64,000 bases of DNA from positions 48,109,116 through 48,173,115 of the forward strand of contig NC_088301.1 in assembly GCF_032854445.1 (NCBI RefSeq). The letters run 5' to 3'. Below are positions 11,101 through 24,500 of this stretch, one piece after another. The first letter of the stretch is position 1. Each line of letters begins with the position of its first letter. Origin of the DNA: Liolophura sinensis. Its lineage: Eukaryota > Mollusca > Polyplacophora > Chitonida > Chitonidae. Under the pieces are notes generated by a model, which was given only the letters and a program-made list of their open reading frames with translations, had not been told where the DNA came from and ran no database searches. Both the position numbers and the translations under genes were made by a program.

Positions 11101-14100
11101 ACATGTCATTTAGAAAGTGGTTCCCAGTACTACGTGCCAATTCCTCAAATGGTATAAACGTATGACACGTATTACTGTGAGGTCATTGGATCCAAAAGCA
11201 CAGTGGTCTGAGCTGATTTTCAGCACTAGAATAAACAATGATAATGTCATCCCTTCTCTGGTTTTATTCTCTATGCATCAGTCTTTTACACTCATACAGT
11301 CTTTCGTAAGCATATCCAGTCTAAACTCATACAGGTTCCTAGGCTTTATCTAAATTCACACTTCGCCTTTACCATAACTTCTCCAGCGCTCATGCTTCTC
11401 TCTACATCATAGCGCACCACCATTCGAAGCCCGGAAAGTCCACTGTCTGAAACTGCTGCTTGATCAGCTACAGTAGGATAGTAGGCGATGTGGACTTCGC
11501 TGTCAGAGAGCCAGCTGATCGAGGTTTGTGAAATATTATCTGTAAATGATACATCTCTCATACTGGAAGCCGTTTAAAACCCGAACATAAACACTTGAAA
11601 AAAGGCATACAAATCATTCGTAATAACATTGGGTATGATGTCTTTGTTTTTGTTTTTCAATATGCAGTTTACGATGAGTTCATGAGGCATAAAAAGGTTC
11701 CCATATTTTCCCTAGGGCGTAAAAATGGCTTCAAACTACGGGTTTCCAAAGTCCCTTGCGGTCAGTAAGAAAATTAAGTACAGTGCGGTAGCCTGCAATC
11801 TTGCAGATAAGGTTATAGCTGTCGAAACACCTCTGAAGAAACTACTCTGTCCAAATGGAGAAGGGGCGTTAAGGTGGTCACCTGTTCCAAGTAAGGATAC
11901 GAAGAAGTTACTTACAAAAAGCTCCAGCCACTGGCATAAAATACAGGGGCTATTAACACATATAAAATATGTCTACATTCATATTATACATTACTTACAT
12001 TAGTTATTTAAATTAGTTTACTTACATTTCACTTTCGCTTCATTTTGAAGAAATGGAGGGTTTAGCTGGCTGATTTTTTTCGACTCCGTAATAAATATAT
12101 CGACTTTCAAATCAGGAACAATCTGCCCTGGTTGGAAATATATTACTTCATCGTACAGGCTGAGCTTTCGTCGCAGAAGCTCTTGATAGCTGAGACTGAA
12201 CTTCACTGTTGTATTGGCAGCTACATTAACGGAGATCGTAAACTTGTTTGTATCCCGTCCCCTAAAAAATAACAAGTTCGGCTTTATAAATTCTTTAGTT
12301 CAAGGTATAATGATAATGATCTGATGCATCGTTATTTGTTTTCATTCCAAGAGGCTGCATTAAAAAAATGAGCTGGTTATTAATGGTAAAATGTAACGGT
12401 ACACCAAAAGATGACTTTAACAAAGAAGGCGTAACACGTTTCGTCAGATAGGAGCAATATGAGTAACAGTAACATAGGTTGGAGAAGGTGGAGATGAATT
12501 AATGGTTTGACGTACTTCTGTTGTACCAAGCCAGCGCTTTGCCCGCGACGTTTTGCAGTCTGATACTGTTTCTTTGCCTGAGCTTTCTCCTTTACCGTGC
12601 CGTTGTACACTTTATCGTCGATGGTCCTGGTAAAAGATTGCCATAACAAAGAAACACATTTAACATGCATTTGGGAGAACTGCAAAAACTGCACCCAAAT
12701 GTTCCCTACTGGCGTGAGCCACCAGAATAACAGCCATGTCAAAGATCACAACAGAACAATAATGACCATAATTTTGTTGAAATCGATGAAACAGCAAGAC
12801 AGTCAGTCTTGGTCTGTTACTTGTCATGGTGAGGCTATATATCAAGTTTGAATTCAACACAAATAACAATTTTGTAAACAAAATCTGGGAAACTATCAAA
12901 GTCTAGAACAGGAAAAAAGAGTCATTATTTCGTTGAAGATTGAGGAAATATGACCAAAAAAAAAACGTCCGAAACTGATGAACCGTTTTCAAAAATTGTC
13001 CGGAAAGCTAGTGTGACTGGCTGACAGACTGACGAGTGGGGTGCAAACTATGTGTTCCCCTGGGTATCCGTACGGAACTGATAAACCATTTACGCCGAAC
13101 ATAAAAGGCGAGGGCTATTTGCATTGATGTATGAATATATATTTAACTATTAATAAATAGATTAATAGGTAGATTTCGGTTTATGCCATAATACTATATG
13201 TGCGTCTATCTTACTACTATGTCAGAGTTCACGTGAACAATTGGAATAAAACACTACACAACTGTCAAGAAACCCAATTTTCACACTCTCATCGCTGCCC
13301 TGGTTTACTTGATGTGCTGTAGTCTTTATGCTTTTCGTTCAAGGCGATAAAAAAGGACGACAGAAAGTGTTCAGACTGATCGCATTCTAATTACGCCCAC
13401 AAATCATACTTACATAGAGAAGTTCGTGATAAAAGCCTCCTCGGGTATTACCACGTTGAATTTGACTTCTTGGTCACTTGGCATAATGTTCCGGACGTTG
13501 CTGCGGATCTGAGTTGTGGCGAAACGGGATGCGATATCAGACCGGATATGTAGAGTATCCACAGTCATCCCAGTATTACACTGCAAAATAAACATTAAGA
13601 AAATTCTTAATTTCTTGCGGTAATATAATTATACCAAAATAAGATATATATGTATTGTAGCGATACCACAATAACATAAGCACTGGCTTGGTTAAATCAT
13701 GATATTGTTGGTAATTCAAGTGCAAGAAATGGTATTGTAATTCCCATTATTTTAACATCCAAGAGCATCCATGAATATCCTATGAGTGTATACTAAGCAC
13801 ATTACATCAAATACCACTTCGTGGATTCTTATCAACAAAAAACGTCTCACGGGAGAACTTAAGCACACATGCCATATAAAGACGCACCCACTTGGGATTT
13901 CTCTTCTTTCTGTAGTACTATTTTTCATAAGTATTCAGCTGATAAAATTTCGTCATTAATTGTCGTTCAGGTCACCGTTACATTCACGTCAACAGCAAGA
14001 AGATTTTAATATTCATAAATGATACCATTCAGTTTTAAAATGGTAAATGCCACCAAGGCCAAGTTCTTTTGCATTATTTTCATGTTACTGTTTCTTAAAT

Positions 14101-17096
14101 GTAATGACACCACAGCATTTAAGTAATTCTAGACCAGTGAGTTCCATAAAATTGCATCTTTTTCCTAATTGTGCTTTGCTTAACGTGTATGATGTTAATA
14201 CTATAGCACTTAATGAACTGTTAGAATAAACCCTATAATTGAGGTCAATAAACGAGAGGATGTATCTCGACACGCCGTATTTGCTAGATCATGTATAAAA
14301 TGTGATGATTTCAATCAATGTCACAATTTTTAGTTAAGAGAATTAGTGTGTCCAACGTACTCCATCAAACTCCATCACTCTTAGTATCTTAAATTTCATA
14401 CACTGAGTATAACACTCAGGATCTCGGGCAATCGCGATTTCCAATTGTCTTGGAAATGTGGACTGGGAGTGGTGTACGAATATCACTCGCTTAAATTTTG
14501 TACTCGAATACCACTCGCTCAGATTTGATAATTCCAATGCCAAACCGCCAACGAGTGTCTGTGCACAGCAAGGAACAGGAACGAGTTTACATACAAAGGG
14601 AGGCAACCGTATTTCTTAATGCATGTATGCTTGGGGTATTACGCTGTAGACCTACTTAACAATTTTTCAATCATATGACGACGAGGAGTCATGTGATACA
14701 GTACATAGCCTGTGTCTTCTAGTGGCAGGGTGAGTCTATGCGCCCAAAGCGCTGCCGCCACTGAAGCATCATGCCGATGACACCAGACATGACACCCCAA
14801 TCAGTCACATTATACCGACAACGGCCCAACGTTGCCACGCAAGGCAACATGAAGTACCATTTTTATAGTCTTTGGTATGACCCGACCAGAGTTTGATTCC
14901 GGACCTCCCGACTTCCAGGCGGATGCTCTATTAAGCTACCGAAGTGGTATATTTCTTAATCATACATACATCACTCTACTGGCTAGATTTATGAAGCACA
15001 GGTGTTTGCAATAGGATGAAGGCTACTCGTATGAGATGGTTATAGCGTCCTGGACTATGTCCGGCAGTTAGCAGAGGTTAATCGGTCAGGTCGCCTACGA
15101 AAGGTTTGACTCACTGAACATACAGGCCCATGAGGGAAAACTCCAAAATGGTGATTCTTAAGTGCGACAACCCCAACGGGTGGGGTTAAAAATAATTCAA
15201 AACAGATGTTATCCGTCACGACTGAGTACGAGGATGAAACTCATTTTATGCATCTAATCTGATCAGTAAAAGCCCAGTCCATGCACTAATCCACCTAAGA
15301 ACAGTCTAATTAACGCTAATTATGACTTTTATCGGTCATATTCTTGACCTTTTATCGGTAATTCTTACATTCCATCTCCATGCTCAAAATCAAGAACAGG
15401 TCAAAAATCAATAATTGTGGTGAATTACCTTAAACAACGTTATCGGGCACGATTAAGCACGAGGATGAAACTTATTTTATACATTCCTCGTGACAACCTG
15501 ATCACTAAAAACCACTTCTTCATTTCCAAGCACATGCCTTAAACCACTGATTAACGTCAATTATCATTTTTTTCACCGTCATGTCTAGTACGGGAATGAT
15601 TTTTTGACCAAAAGGTACCTTGAGCACTACTGATTTTAAAATGTCGATGAAGTTCCATCTCCAGCATACACACTTAAGAGCGAATAAAAAGTTATCTATC
15701 TAAAAAGTTATTTAAGGCAGCAGGACTCTCGTTCTAAAGTTTGCAACTAATGGATTAGATTTATAAATTCATGCATGTATTTATCTGACTTGTATTTAAT
15801 GCTACAGCTTCGTGCTCCTCGTGCTCCTAAGGAAAGAGAAGCGTCGACCTTCGCCAGGTGCCTGACAAACCGTGTGACTTAAAGCCGCAGCCTAAACAAC
15901 GCGACCTTGATTGAAACACGAGTCACTGATTTAATAAATGAACTAAGCCATTGAAGAATCACCTAATTAACGCTTTTCTGGCATCTGTTGGTAAGAATGG
16001 ATTGGATGCGTTGAAATGGCTAGCTGAAATTATTTTCAGAAATGGAATAATGGAGTATTTCACAATAGCCCAAACGGGTACATGCTTGATAGTCGCCTTA
16101 TTAATACAAAATCTGAGCAGCGAAAATGAGATATACACATATGTGTACAATTCGACAAGAAAACATCAGTCAAGTAAGAATAGCAGGGCGTGCATGGAAA
16201 TGGATATCTGCATAGACCTTCGTGCATTCAGGCCGGGTCAGTCTGACCCAGTCTGGTCTCTAATGCTTTGTATCTATATACTTGTAAGCTGTATAATTGG
16301 TTGCTTGGACTGACCATTTTTAATACATAACAGGTATATTCATTTTACGAGAATTTAACTTCAATCATCGTTCTGATAAAGTGTCTAATCAGAGTAAGAA
16401 ATCTGTAATTTTATATTAGAAAAGTGAACCGTAGAATGAGTAGGCCTATTGCTATGTGTCGCACTTATTGTTGAGAACACTGGCGTTATTCCAGATTCGA
16501 GTTCAGGGTTATGTTTACTAAAATGTTACACTAACCGGCCCAGGGCTGGAGACATGTGGGCACTAACAAAGACGGCACTTGTCACTTCTCGAATTCTAAT
16601 TGCAAACAGTTGTGCTAGAACCACATGGCGAAACTAAACGAGTTCATACTTCATTCTGGAAGTGAGGAGCGTTGCCCAAAGCTAAGCCGGACGTTCTGCC
16701 CAGCTTCGATCATATAGACTTCTACGACAATTTCACTAAAAAAACCGGCTCGAATCCTACCTTGTTTTTGCTATCCACAGATTCCCTAAAACGCCCGAAA
16801 GGCAATATGTCAAAGCCAGTATTGGTAAGCCATCTTTCAACTTTAATCCACCCGTTCACACTTTCGAATCGGACAATTCAAATCAACATCTGACATGCAT
16901 GGAATTTTTCTTATTCATCTTCGAGCAGGGTGATGGGCCGCGAAAATTTTATCCCACTCAACATTCTGTTTACAGGACATGCAACTCTTAAAAGAGATCG
17001 ACAAATGGTAAAGTATATTAATTTACTCACCTCGGACACTGTAAAACAGGTCATTGTGATGATTACCACGAGAAGGTTCGTCCATGGCAATTTCAT
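5105..17096 (-). CDS. Inter-alpha-trypsin inhibitor heavy chain-like protein (ITIH family)
   Basis: Secreted extracellular-matrix protein; vertebrate ITIH chains are esterified to chondroitin sulfate and transferred to hyaluronan. Thirteen exons (5' to 3') fit in phase: 17096-17031, 13580-13414, 12626-12516, 12261-12026, 11539-11373, 10828-10543, 9964-9282, 8724-8640, 8124-8089, 7706-7638, 7335-7222, 6282-5938, 5349-5105. They encode 869 residues, near the usual ~900. Signal peptide 1-22 (MKLPWTNLLVVIITMTCFTV); VIT domain ~27-150 (VYNGTVKEKAQAKKQY); vWA from ~270 with complete MIDAS: D276-S278-S280, T346, D375 (LTDGHPS); YGFVTPFTSLVVTK at 573; 13-Ser linker in exon 10; DPHF at 639-642; C-terminal ITI_HC domain with GLLG and a CW near the end. 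All introns are GT..AG. The exon 4/5 junction was chosen by phase (acceptor at 11540-11541); exon 1 is placed by signal peptide and phase across a 3.45 kb intron and is the least certain. Orthology to a particular ITIH paralogue is not decidable. Confidence 0.9.
6690..7210. repeat. Dispersed repeat family C, two adjacent copies in ITIH introns
   Basis: Two partial copies of an unnamed dispersed repeat end with the signature TTTTACTCTCTATGCTGTA (about 6815 and 7182). Shared upstream blocks are GTTAGAATAAA..CTAACTGAGGTAAAC (7077 on) and GACCATTTGCCAAC (7139 on). Related copies occur at about 8905-9065, 11215-11290, 13205-13340 and 14110-14320 in other introns of this gene, and at 48060-48215 and 50430-50530 in the intergenic region. 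No open reading frame and no clear terminal repeats, so probably a non-autonomous element of unknown class. Confidence 0.55.
8905..9065. repeat. Dispersed repeat family C, diverged copy
   Basis: Intronic copy between ITIH exons 7 and 8. It shares the CTAGAATAAAA block, the ACCATTTGCCA block and the AGTCTTTTATACTCT ending with the other copies, but is strongly diverged. Confidence 0.4.
10138..10265 (-). repeat. SINE 3' part (family A), minus orientation
   Basis: Reads TATTTATTTATTTGTTTGAT then GGTGTTTTACG, followed by CCAGCATTATGGTGGTAGGA. This is the reverse complement of the 3' half of the full SINE at 56788-57033. It lies in the ITIH intron between exons 6 and 7. The tRNA-like head is absent. 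Confidence 0.8.
11700..11900. repeat. Dispersed repeat related to 49740-49960
   Basis: The blocks GGGCGTAAAAATGGCTTCAA (about 11714) and GGGGCGTTAAGGTGGT (about 11862) match GGGCGTAGAAATGACTTTAA and GGGGGCGTTAAGCTGGT at about 49757 and 49898, with similar spacing. It lies in the ITIH intron between exons 4 and 5. No coding potential is recognised. Confidence 0.45.
14110..14320. repeat. Dispersed repeat family C, copy in ITIH intron 1
   Basis: Shares TAATTCTAGACCAGTGA (about 14123, also about 6950) and GAACTGTTAGAATAAA (about 14215, also about 7072) with the 6955-7210 copy. The 3' signature is not clear here. Confidence 0.5.
14640..14960 (-). repeat. tRNA-derived SINE (second family), minus orientation
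   Basis: On the minus strand, the end at about 14955 reads as a tRNA-like head: GGTAGCTTAATAGAGCA (A-box-like), then TCCGGAATCAAACTC (B-box-like). The body contains a GACACCCCAATCAGTCACATT block (plus-strand view about 14792), a sequence type I associate with mollusc SINEs. Located in ITIH intron 1. Confidence 0.6.
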
Positions 17097-18544
17097 GTTG
17101 AAGCTACTGTAGATTAGGGCTTGTGGTTAAGTGAGAGAAATTGATAACAGTGGTAGCTCTGTCCCAGCCGGAATGTCGCTTGAGTCTTGCCTCAGGGCCA
17201 CATGAACGTGAGTTCTCTGAAAGTCAACCTAACATAGCAACTAAACATTTTGGGACAACTATATGTTTTTATGAACAAACACAGGCTAACTTTAAAAACT
17301 TTTAAAAAAACATCTCGGACATATTTCGCAATAATCTCAAAGAAGTAAAACTCGGTCACCACTTTTCATTTCGATTTATTAACTTGATAGCCCAAAGGAC
17401 AGCATTCCCGGAAAAACGTTTGGCGACTGGGTTAGAGGTCACCGGTTATCGTTAAATCAAGGCTGTAAATTAGAACTGGATGGTAGCTTCTCTCGTGTTG
17501 GCTCAGATGTCGGGTTGCTTATTTATCATCAGCCACGATATAAAACTTATGGTTTTAATCGTGATATCACGAGAAAAGATCGGGTATACCGGTGTGTGAA
17601 ATATTTCGTTCAACGATCCCCGTCAAAAAAGCTGATACCATGCCCTTTCGCCCAAAAAGCCTTGGATTTCAACCTTCGTGTTTGAAAAAACTGACCCCCC
17701 CCAAAAAAAAACCCCCAAAAAAACAAAACACTGGCCTTGTTTTTACAGAAGAAGAGTACACATGTACATGTAGGCTTCTATGTAGTCCTATAGCGCTGGC
17801 CACACATCTACTAACTATAGCTATATGTAACAGCACTGGTTCGTTTGAATGTTTGGCTATATTGTGAGTATATGTGTGAGTTGACCTACTTACCCGTACG
17901 GCGTAGAACACCAATCAAATAAATACGTAAGCTGCCCCATGCATGTAGGCCAAGTTAGGCCCAACGTTAGGTCTACTTTTCTTACAAGCCTGCAAGAATA
18001 TACAGTGAATGAGCATAAGCCATATTGATTCTTTATTTATTTCAGTAGTGTTAACACCGTACTTAATCTTGAATGTTTCACTTATACGACGGGGGCAGCA
18101 TTATGGTAGGGTAAACATAGGCAATACTGAATTTGTATAGTGTGGGATACGGTACCCTACATTTAATTCTATACACCAAGCGCTAAATTGCCAAACAAAA
18201 TCCCATTTATGTAATTATCACCAAAGAAGTGATCTTCATTTAGCTAACCAGCAATGATTACTAATATAATTAGCCATATCAGCAGAATAGTGTTTTGTTT
18301 TATTGTATTCATTTCTGATGTTATGATCGCTCTCATTTCCAAGCATTTTTAGTCACACCACAGTGCCTTGCCCTACAGTGACGTTGTTCACAAGCGTGTT
18401 TAAACTTGATCAGCTTAATTACCTCCCCTAGTTCAGTTTGTCATGCGCATGGTGCGCAGTAACCGCCATCGTTTGAAAACATTGACTTGTTACAGTTTGT
18501 GAATGAGTGCCACAATTTCGCTGTACTGGGCGAAAGGTACCAAC
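17097..18544. promoter_or_regulatory. Head-to-head intergenic region between ITIH and POC1
   Basis: The 1.45 kb between the two divergent start codons must hold both promoters. I see no clear TATA box for either gene. It contains a diverged minus-oriented family A SINE fragment (about 18033-18117) and a C- and A-rich low-complexity patch at about 17690-17740. Untranslated first exons of either gene could lie here unseen. Confidence 0.4.
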
Positions 18545-21500
18545 ATGATGACAGCTACAGTAAGTACAAAACCTGCAAATTATGAGCCTATAAACATGCT
18601 GTGGAAATATTCCTCAGAATAATCTAAGTAAAATTTAGGCCTAAACTGTATTTGAGCCATAGAGCATGTCGTAACTCGTTTTGACAGTAAACAACAACAA
18701 CCTGGGTTAAAGTCACAGAAAATGTCACTCTTATCACTTAGTGCCAAACAAGTTTGACCTGCTTGTTTTGCGTCCAATACATTGGCTGTATGCGTGGAAT
18801 ACACTAGGATTGCAATAAACTTCCTGTCATACAACAGTTTTAGTTTCAAACTTGATAATGCATATATATTTTTTGTTTACAACAGCAAGTTCCAGACGAC
18901 CCATGTGTCGAAAAGTTGTTCAAAGGACATCGAGGCACAATAACAGCTGTCGATTTTAATCCCAACATGAAACAACTTGGTAAGAGACCCCATGTCAATA
19001 TATTGCACATCAGCCTACCGGTAACAAAGTAGTCTGAGTACACTGACTTAGACTAGTAGTCTATCTAGGTGAACTCCTAGTTGCAATAAATGTAACTCGA
19101 TCTATGGAGTGGTGCAGCCACAAGAGTTACAATTCGAAAGCCGTCCTAAATGCAAATTTCAGATTGAGGACATTTATCAGTAAATATCTTCAAAAAGAAA
19201 TCATGCTGCAATGCAGAAGTTGTACTAAGAGTCCAGAGTGTATATACAGACTCACCAAGGCCAAAAATCTCAGTAACAAGCTCTTTCTTTTCATGTTTCT
19301 GAATTTTTTTACCATATTTAGACCAAAGACAAGAAGATGTTTTGAAATACAGTATAAATGTCAAAAGATGAAGGTAAGTCGATGTTTTAGGAAGGCTGTC
19401 ACATTTTAACTCTCGTGACTGCACCACTGGATAGATAGATAAATTACATATATTGCAACTAGGTGAATTTAATTCTGACATTCATCATAAGGCTGAGCCA
19501 TTGGAATCCCAACATGAAACACCATGGTAAGGGACCACATGACAGTATAAGCATGTTCGTAACAAAGTAGTAGGAAGCTCCAAAACCAGCTCCAAAACTC
19601 AGTTTAATACAATTCAAACCCACAAGTAGGTCACTTGATTCTTCAGAATGGAAGTCAAGAGCAAGGCACTCAGTACCACTGAAGAATCTAGCAGTTGAGT
19701 ATAGTAAATTAAGTGGATAATACTTGACATTCCTATGAAAATTTACATAGAAATGAGTGGAGGAGGTGTTAGATTGTCGTGAGTGAGAAGAAGATGGGAA
19801 TTTGAATCTGTACCATGTTTTTTGAGAGGTGTAACCATGTTAATGGGGACCTGTCAAACACCTGACAGTACTACTTTCTATGCCATTTATTGATGTCAAA
19901 TGTGCTTTTCCTACCTCATCATTATGACATTATACAATAAAGACCGAACAGCATTACAGAAGAAACACTGCATCACTGTAGACATTGTGTGCAAGAATCA
20001 TTTTTTGACATAATACATAGAGGTCCTGCTTTACACCAGCACCACCTTACAGGATTAAAAAATATTCTGCCTTCCCATTGACTCAGTGTTACAATGAATG
20101 TCAGAATTTTAAAATAACACCCTATTTAATCCATCTGACTAATAGCTTAAGAAATATTTGGATGTACCATAATCATGGCAGCTCAACCAGGTGTCCCCCA
20201 GTGGAGAAAGCATGCAGATATATGTACCTGGTGTTGTAAAGAGAGTATGTGGGTACCTTGTTGTTTGAATGAGTGGCCTGAATTAGTGAATCATCACCAA
20301 CAGCCGAACTCCTGGACTTCATGATAATTCATAGTTGACATTATTTCTGATAATGCAAGATTTTTTAGTGGTATAAAACCATCATATTTTTGTTAATGCA
20401 AACGCTACTTTTAAAGGGACATAGCGTCAAAAGAAATTCTGAACTTTTGACTTGGTTCAGCTAAATACAATAACTGTCCGCCTGACAAGATAACATGCAA
20501 ATGATGCAGTGCAAAGATCACCGCAATGTAACCTTCTCTCATGGATCACACATGTATACAGTACAGTGGCAGAACTGAAGTTAAGTGGTAGACCACATAA
20601 TTATAACATAGTACCTTGTCTGCCATTCAGTTTCGTTGAACATCTTCTGTCGCCTAGATGACAAGGGGAGGTAACTGACTCAAAAAAAAGCAGGCTGTCT
20701 AAATAAACGGACTTGAGTGAGTTGATGATCGAAGGGAAACCCTGGGTAAAACTGAGCATTTGATTGTTCACTCGAAGTCAGATACATGTCAGTAATCATC
20801 TGCAAGCTTCAACTTTATGTAGATGACGTCTAAACTAACAGCACATTTTGTTTGATGTCCCTTTGATAGCTGGATTAGTTTGAGAGCCCAAATGAGAACT
20901 AAAATGACTCCAGATGTGCGCTGTGTTAAAAAAAAGAAATACTACAAAAGTCTGCTTATGAGCACATTCCTATAATGGGAGACTCCAGGACGAGCTACAC
21001 AGAAGGTCTAAATGACAGTAGAACACATGGTTTTTTATGTGATGTAGCAGTGCATGTGTATTTCATATATATATATTTTATGAACAAGTACAAAGATAAT
21101 TGTGACATAATAAAGGCAAGAACGAAGGAATTCATAGCCTTGGTCAGTCTTGTTACAGATGGGAAGGAGTTTTACGAGTTCCCCACTGTATTGTCTCGTT
21201 TTCACTTAAATGACAGTGGGCTGTCTTGAAAACATGTTGGTACCTCATAGCTAGGAGGGGTTTTTTTTATCGATACTTCATTGGATTTCCATTACAAATT
21301 TATATGTGTGACGGGAAGGGGAAATGTGAAGACATGAATTTGACAAAATACATAAACTTGTGAGGTGCTTATCAATAACAGGATCTCTGAAAGGAGGTTG
21401 AACAGCCACTCTTGTCATGGTAGTTAAGTGAACGTAACGTTAAGACTGCTTCATGAAACAGGGCCCTGACCTGCTCAGTTTCATGTCTCTGTGCTGATTG

Positions 21501-24500
21501 ATTAATCAAAGTGCAACTGTCAGTGAGTCTGTAAGTCTTCCCCTGAAACTCCATGTTGAAGTTACATGTATTAAGGTAAAAGCCAAGAAAAACACCAGAC
21601 CTGAACATTAACTTCAGGTATAAGAGTAATGTGCGTGGTAAGGGGCTTCTGCTGTCCATAAAGTAGGTAGGCTCATAAAGGGAAAGAGTGTGTGCACATT
21701 AAGTGTAAGGTGATGGGGATGATGGGACATTGATCGGTGTAGGTATGTCTAGAAATTTTGTCCAGACACGTGTACCTTAAGTTCTGTTAGTTGCAGTGTT
21801 TTTTTTTTTTTTTTTTCTTCTTCTTCTCTTGATTTTAATTTAATTTTTTCATTCCTTTTTAGATAGTAACAAAAGACTGTACTCCAAAAGATTGTACTTC
21901 CTGAATCATCTTTCAGGCCTCATTAATGTGAAAACATGGTTTTCTGTAAATTTTACATTTCATAGCGTCTGTCTCCATGGATGGTTGTCTGATGGTATGG
22001 AACATAAAACCCCAGATTAGAGCCTACAGATATGTTGGACATAAGGTAATTGTTTTAACACGAATCTTTATTACACAACGAAAAACAGAAGGAAAAATAA
22101 CCAGCTCTGTAAACAGGCAATCTGTTATAAGAAATATATATTTGGTGAAAATAATGTTACATGTATCACTGAAGGTACACATATTTCCTGAAGATAAATG
22201 AAACGTATTAAACATTATTCTGTTCAACTACTTTTTATTTTTTTTTTATTTTGAAGGCACTTAACCTATTTCACCTGAAGTTTTTCATTAAACATGCACT
22301 GTCAGAAGAACATAAAGGCCATAAAATGAAAATTTAACTTTTTCAGATAGAATATCAATCAAAGTGCATAAGGAACACTGATGTGACCCTCTTAAGGTGG
22401 ACAAATCAAAATCGAATTGTGTCACATGAAAAAAGCTTAACTTTTGGTAAAATACGGTATTTACATTATGTAATAGCTTACTCTTTAATAAGTTCAGGCC
22501 TCGGGTTCACAAAGCCATCTTATATTTATGTCAAAATTTCAGATTACTTCAAAATTGTTATTTCTGCTGTAACAAGATAAATTCTAGTTAAGTTATTGTA
22601 CAACAGATTTCAGGTAAAATAACAGGAAGGAACATACCAAATTTAATGATTAAAATTTTGACTTGTCTAAGATGACTTTGTGATCCCGAGACCTGCTCTT
22701 CACCAATATGGACGTATAAAATACATGCTGTACGTACAAATACATTATTGTTAGGTTTTAATTCAAATGTTTAATTCAGCAAGTCTTTGTCTTATTACAG
22801 AGCGCTGTTATGGATGTGTGTTTTTCTCCAGCTGGTCACCTTGTAGCATCTGCATCTCGAGACAAAACTGTACGGTTGTGGATCCCCAATTTGTAAGGTT
22901 TTCTCCATGTAAACTTGTGAAGTGACATTTTCAAAGCCTTTTAAATTTACATTGAAATAGTCTTGTGTTGTAGTGGTATTCCCGGTTATCTTTTTTGTGG
23001 TGATATACAACTTGTGTTTGCCCTCTAGGCATAATAGCTGGGATATTTTTGACTTTCTAGAAAAGGTGGAGAAAAAAGACCATTTATTCTGTAGTAATCT
23101 TGCATCACATTCACTATTTTTTCAGGAAAGGAGAATCAACAGTGTTCCGAGCCCACACAGGCACTGTGAGGAGTGTGGACTTTTCAGGTGATGGACAGTC
23201 TCTTCTCACAGCCTCTGATGACAAGACTATAAAGGTTTGCACATGTGGATTCTTCTTCCAGTTTCAGCTTAAAATCATGTTTAGAGTGTTTGACACGACA
23301 TTGTGCTCAGTATTTTGTAAGCATATAATCATTTTGAGATGTCAGTTTCCCAAACCCAGCTGAATAAATTGATACTGTGATTTGTGTATATCAGAAGGTA
23401 TGATGTACATACAGTATTGCTTTCAAAAGTAGTGTTTACAAGAATTTGAAGTGATAAAGCCTCCAGAATGTGCACTTTTCTACTGATGTTTCATCTGAAA
23501 TAGATTTTTTGTTAGGCTGAACAGGGTAAAATATGTAAAGTAATTTTTATTTTAAATTCTTCCAAATATTACCTCCCTTGGAAGCAATATAAACTTGTTT
23601 TGAGGTGAATACTTTAGTCATGGAGGTCATGGGTTTCCCTGGGCTCAGCCCAGTTTCCTTTCATCCTGCTGGCTGCAGTTGTATAAGTGTAATATTCTTA
23701 AGTATGGCATAAAACACCATTCAGATAAATAAATAAACTTAAATCAGGGCTCATGTAGCTGTGCAGAACCCTTGGAAGTCATGAAAATTGAACAAAATGA
23801 CAACTTTCCAAACTATTTGTAGCTTATTTTAGGTTTCAAATGCTTAACATTTAGATTATGCATTATTTTAATTTGTTGCTGATATGTCATTTGTGCATGA
23901 TAGCACTGAGAAATATTTGCTAGTGGTTAAATGTCTGCAAAGAAAAAGGAAAAGCACTATACAGTATGGAGGGTCCATGAACCATAGATTTAGCCAGAAT
24001 TTGAAATAAGGCCGTTTCATTTCCAATTATTTCCTATTTTCCTTATCTGTCCCGTGTTAACTTTGTCAGAATAGGGTGTCTCAAACACACTGAGACACCC
24101 CTGTTGCTAAATCTCTGCTATAAACTGGTAGTGAAAGCCCTGGGAAAGTCGTGGAATTCAATCTGAATGGAAGTTTTGAAATTTATCAAGTATCGTGCAC
24201 CATAAGCACTGTAAATATATGTTGCCTTTTTGAACCAGTCTGCAACAAATTCTATTTTGTCTGGTTAAATTTATGGGAAACTTAAACATGCTGTTGTCTA
24301 CTGTGTTAAGTCTGTCATGTACATGTTTCATTTTTGTATGAATTGATTTTCTTCACAAAGTCGCTCTTGTTCTTAATTTTTAGGTATGGACAGTTCATCG
24401 TCAAAAGTTTTTATACTCGCTCACTGAACACATGAACTGGGTACGATGTGCCAGGTAAGACATTCGACATGCAAACAGCAACGTGTTCACCTGCACCCAG

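Noticed and set aside
11540-11563. Alternative acceptor CTTCCAG giving a longer ITIH exon 5
   Set aside because: It would put the frame out of phase with exon 4 (stop at once); the acceptor at 11540-11541 keeps phase and alignment length.
14343-14606. 87-codon minus-strand frame upstream of the VIT exon
   Set aside because: No signal peptide or VIT similarity; the signal-peptide exon at 17031-17096 joins exon 2 in phase without it.
16449-16893. Short plus-strand frames inside ITIH intron 1
   Set aside because: No recognisable domain or splice signals; possibly a decayed insertion but unsupported.
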